Assembly: GCA_040222275.1 (NCBI GenBank)
Contig: JAVKDJ010000049.1
Span: 230,684-294,683, forward strand
DNA: 64,000 nucleotides
Reading direction: 5' to 3'
Source: CAXBNB01 sp040222275
GTDB lineage: Bacteria > Bacteroidota > Bacteroidia > Cytophagales > Cyclobacteriaceae
A program made the position numbers and the translations under genes. The notes below the pieces were generated by a model. The model was not told the DNA's origin. It searched no databases and saw nothing but the letters and a program-made list of their open reading frames with translations. Within the stretch, counting starts at the first letter, position 1, and every line of letters begins with the position of its first letter. Below are positions 63,622 to 64,000 of the stretch, piece by piece.

Positions 63622-63866
63622 TGCAGACCAGATTCCTTAAGAAATTCAGCAAGGATCTGGATAAACTAAAGCAACCCAAAGATAAAAAAGCAATTCTCAA
63701 CATCATTCATGAAGTCCAAGCTAGCAGTTCATTAGACAATATTCAGAATGTTAAAAAATTGACTGAATTTACCAACGCCTATAGAATCCGATCCGGTAAT
63801 TTAAGACTAGGAGTTTTTATAGATGAAGAAACTGTTGAGTTTGCCCGGGTCGCCTTCCGAAAGTAA
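63621..63866 (+). CDS. RelE/ParE-family toxin
   Basis: The 81-residue protein has the compact RelE/ParE fold: FLKKFSKDLDKLKQPKDKKA near the start and NVKKLTEFTNAYRIRSGNLR followed by LGVFIDEETVEFARVAFRK. The AYRIRSGNLRLGV motif is typical of RelE-type mRNA interferases, though ParE-like gyrase toxins are related. It is translationally coupled to the upstream antitoxin. Some active-site residues of RelE vary in this group, so the target is not certain. Confidence 0.85.
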   Translation: MQTRFLKKFSKDLDKLKQPKDKKAILNIIHEVQASSSLDNIQNVKKLTEFTNAYRIRSGNLRLGVFIDEETVEFARVAFRK

Positions 63867-64000
63867 ACCTGCGGTCATACCCATCTTGAATATCTTTGGA
63901 AGATAGACGAAAATTGTGGATCATGTGGTAAAACTGCCTTGACCAAATTAGGGTGCTTGCCAATTCTGGGGCAGGAACCTGTCCAGGTCATTGACCTTGG
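63867..64000. other. window end, no gene supported
   Basis: The last 134 bp after the toxin gene show no convincing open frame or structure. Confidence 0.3.

Overview
The window looks like a piece of a Bacteroidota chromosome, most likely a gliding member of Cytophagales. Supporting signs are gliding genes gldB, gldD and gldE, a FecR/sigma/TonB-receptor signalling cluster with a DUF4249 lipoprotein, a Rho factor with a long charged insertion, a 29-residue AURKAIP1/COX24-type ribosomal protein, weak or absent Shine-Dalgarno sequences, and repeated exact matches to the Bacteroidota -7 promoter element TAnnTTTG. I see no rRNA, tRNA, CRISPR array or complete insertion sequence.

Layout. 1-2218: an AT-rich accessory edge with a GHKL-type ATPase gene cut by the window start, its XRE regulator, and decayed DNA. 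2219-15365: mostly housekeeping (trehalose synthesis, uvrA, serS, rho, recG) with a stand-alone NUMOD4/HNH gene. 15395-23758: gldD-gldE-ssb-mutY facing an HU-TPR-small ribosomal protein-RNase G cluster, then a PorT-like barrel and gldB. 23742-30642: a glycosyltransferase, a C2-like protein, and a sigma/FecR/TonB receptor/DUF4249 locus. 30659-39341: minus-strand genes for OsmC, acetyltransferase, hydrolase, AGCS transporter, SGNH esterase, RicT-like protein, a four-gene DUF2089 to SdpI membrane operon, and TauE. 39569-47638: a large sortilin-like propeller protein, a broken DUF433/DUF5615 toxin-antitoxin pair, a 2'-5' RNA ligase-like protein, hemA and a WG-repeat protein. 47729-48048: two related palindromic elements around a tiny zinc-ribbon membrane gene. 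48061-60343: lactonase, DnaJ-like, Kazal, cyclophilin-like and TPR proteins, mfd, an intact DUF433/DUF5615 pair and an Lhr-type helicase. 60359-62296: DUF2971 and dinD between lhr and a diverged second copy of the lhr 3' end. 62468-63866: an acyl desaturase and a RelE-type toxin-antitoxin pair.

How genes fit together: DNA repair is strongly represented (uvrA, recG, ssb, mutY, mfd, lhr, dinD). The gld genes point to gliding and linked type IX secretion. The sigma-FecR-receptor set is a complete cell-surface signalling unit. The strongest leads beyond routine annotation are the lhr 3'-end duplication bracketing DUF2971/dinD, the decayed DUF5615 toxin beside a retained DUF433 gene, the TAnnTTTG-N3-ATG arrangement at three genes, the paired palindromes at 47.7-48.0 kb, and the DUF2089-controlled membrane operon with an upstream palindrome.
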